Shown here: one piece after another, positions 37,795 through 38,528 of the stretch | How the letters are laid out: every line of letters starts with the position of its first letter | How positions within the stretch are numbered: the stretch's first letter is position 1 | DNA from: Thermodesulfovibrionales bacterium | GTDB taxonomy: Bacteria > Nitrospirota > Thermodesulfovibrionia > Thermodesulfovibrionales > UBA9159 | Direction of reading: 5' to 3' | NCBI GenBank assembly: GCA_919901585.1 | Contig: CAKKPH010000111.1 | Coordinates: 1 to 38,528, forward strand | DNA: 38,528 nt | The notes under the pieces: model-generated | Databases searched by the model: none | Told to the model about the DNA's origin: nothing | The model's input: only the letters and a program-made list of their open reading frames with translations | Made by a program: the position numbers and the translations under genes

Positions 37795-38526
37795 TTATGC
37801 CTCCATGAAGATTTCCGTGAAAAGGGCTTCGTCTGCTTTAAGTTCAATGCCAAGAGAGTAAAGGTTCTCCGGTAGCTCAAGCCCTTTTACTTTGATTATA
37901 TCCTTTTCCGTGGTCACAATCCATTCTGCCCCGCAGTTCCCCGCAGCCTTTTTGATTAACGACATATCATTATTAGTATAGTTATGATGGTCCCTGAATG
38001 ACATAAAGCCTTTGAGTTCAAGGCCTATGCCGAGCAATGTGTCCCTTAAAGAACAGGGGTTGCCTATGCCGCAAAAACCGAACACAGGCATGCCGGAGAT
38101 ACTGTCAACCGGCAATCGTTTATTGTTGCTTATGACTGTTAAATAAGAAGGCCTGTGTTCGGAAAGATATATTTTTGCAGCAGGATTATACGTCCTGATG
38201 TCATTCATGAGTCCTTCTTCCACTTCCCGCTGAAGCCGTGTTTTTGTGATAACAATCAAGTTTGCTCTTTTAATCTCCTTCAGGGGTTCTCTCAGTATTC
38301 CGGACGGCAGGAGCCTCCTGTTGCCGAACGGGTTTGTATTGTCTATCAGGAGGATATCCAGATCCCTGTAAAGGCCCCAGTGCTGATATCCGTCATCGAG
38401 TATAAACACTAAGCGCTGATGGCTGATGGCTGATGGCCTGGCGCTTAAGGCGTTAAGTGCAAATAGCCCGCCCTCGTACCTGTTGCTACATTTTACAATG
38501 GGGACATCCTTTAATCGGTTAGCCAT
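37795..38526 (-). CDS. lpxK: Tetraacyldisaccharide 4'-kinase, C-terminal part (N-terminal P-loop lies outside window)
   Basis: VFILDDGYQHWGLYRDLDILLIDNTNPFGNRRLLPSGILREPLKEIKRANLIVITK, FCGIGNPCSLRDTLLGIG, SFRDHHNYTNNDM, WIVTTEKDIIKV. Confidence 0.92.
   Translation of the reverse strand: MANRLKDVPIVKCSNRYEGGLFALNALSARPSAISHQRLVFILDDGYQHWGLYRDLDILLIDNTNPFGNRRLLPSGILREPLKEIKRANLIVITKTRLQREVEEGLMNDIRTYNPAAKIYLSEHRPSYLTVISNNKRLPVDSISGMPVFGFCGIGNPCSLRDTLLGIGLELKGFMSFRDHHNYTNNDMSLIKKAAGNCGAEWIVTTEKDIIKVKGLELPENLYSLGIELKADEALFTEIFMEA
38415..38442. repeat. Heptanucleotide repeat GCTGATG x3 plus one imperfect unit inside lpxK
   Basis: GCTGATG GCTGATG GCTGATG GCCTGGC. Confidence 0.9.
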
Positions 38527-38528
38527 CA

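Overview
The window reads as chromosomal DNA from a Gram-negative anaerobe-like bacterium, possibly Nitrospirota-like (inferred only from gene content). It is mostly housekeeping genes. Left part: 3' end of RNase R, DUF2400/TIGR02757, apgM, a TatD-radical SAM fusion, hisS, divIVA-like, yggT, proC, a secreted DUF1566 protein, yggS, a TIGR03960-type radical SAM protein, pgi and a PpiC/SurA lipoprotein. Middle: a one-carbon/folate block (metF, metV-like, folD, folE, 5-formyl-THF cyclo-ligase, cooC-like) interrupted by a ~2.1 kb patch of toxin-antitoxin genes and gene remnants. Next comes a ~12.3 kb one-direction chemosensory operon (21486-33806): DUF4388 protein, CheY, CheA, ExeA/GspA-type AAA ATPase, CheW, MCP, CheW, HEAT-repeat protein, CheR, CheB, CheY. 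Right end: rlmN, ahcY, metK, yjbQ and partial lpxK. Main items for follow-up: (1) the only MCP in the operon has a two-helix membrane hairpin with no periplasmic domain and carries a PhnD-like substrate-binding domain at its cytoplasmic C-terminus; (2) the operon also encodes an ExeA-type ATPase and a HEAT-repeat scaffold; (3) several unrelated families of 7-bp tandem repeats lie in-frame inside conserved genes (tatD, proC, yggS, lpxK); (4) a Fur-family gene appears broken by a 7-bp tandem duplication and has lost its start at a junction with a truncated hicA. All calls come from reading the sequence and supplied translations; no searches were run.
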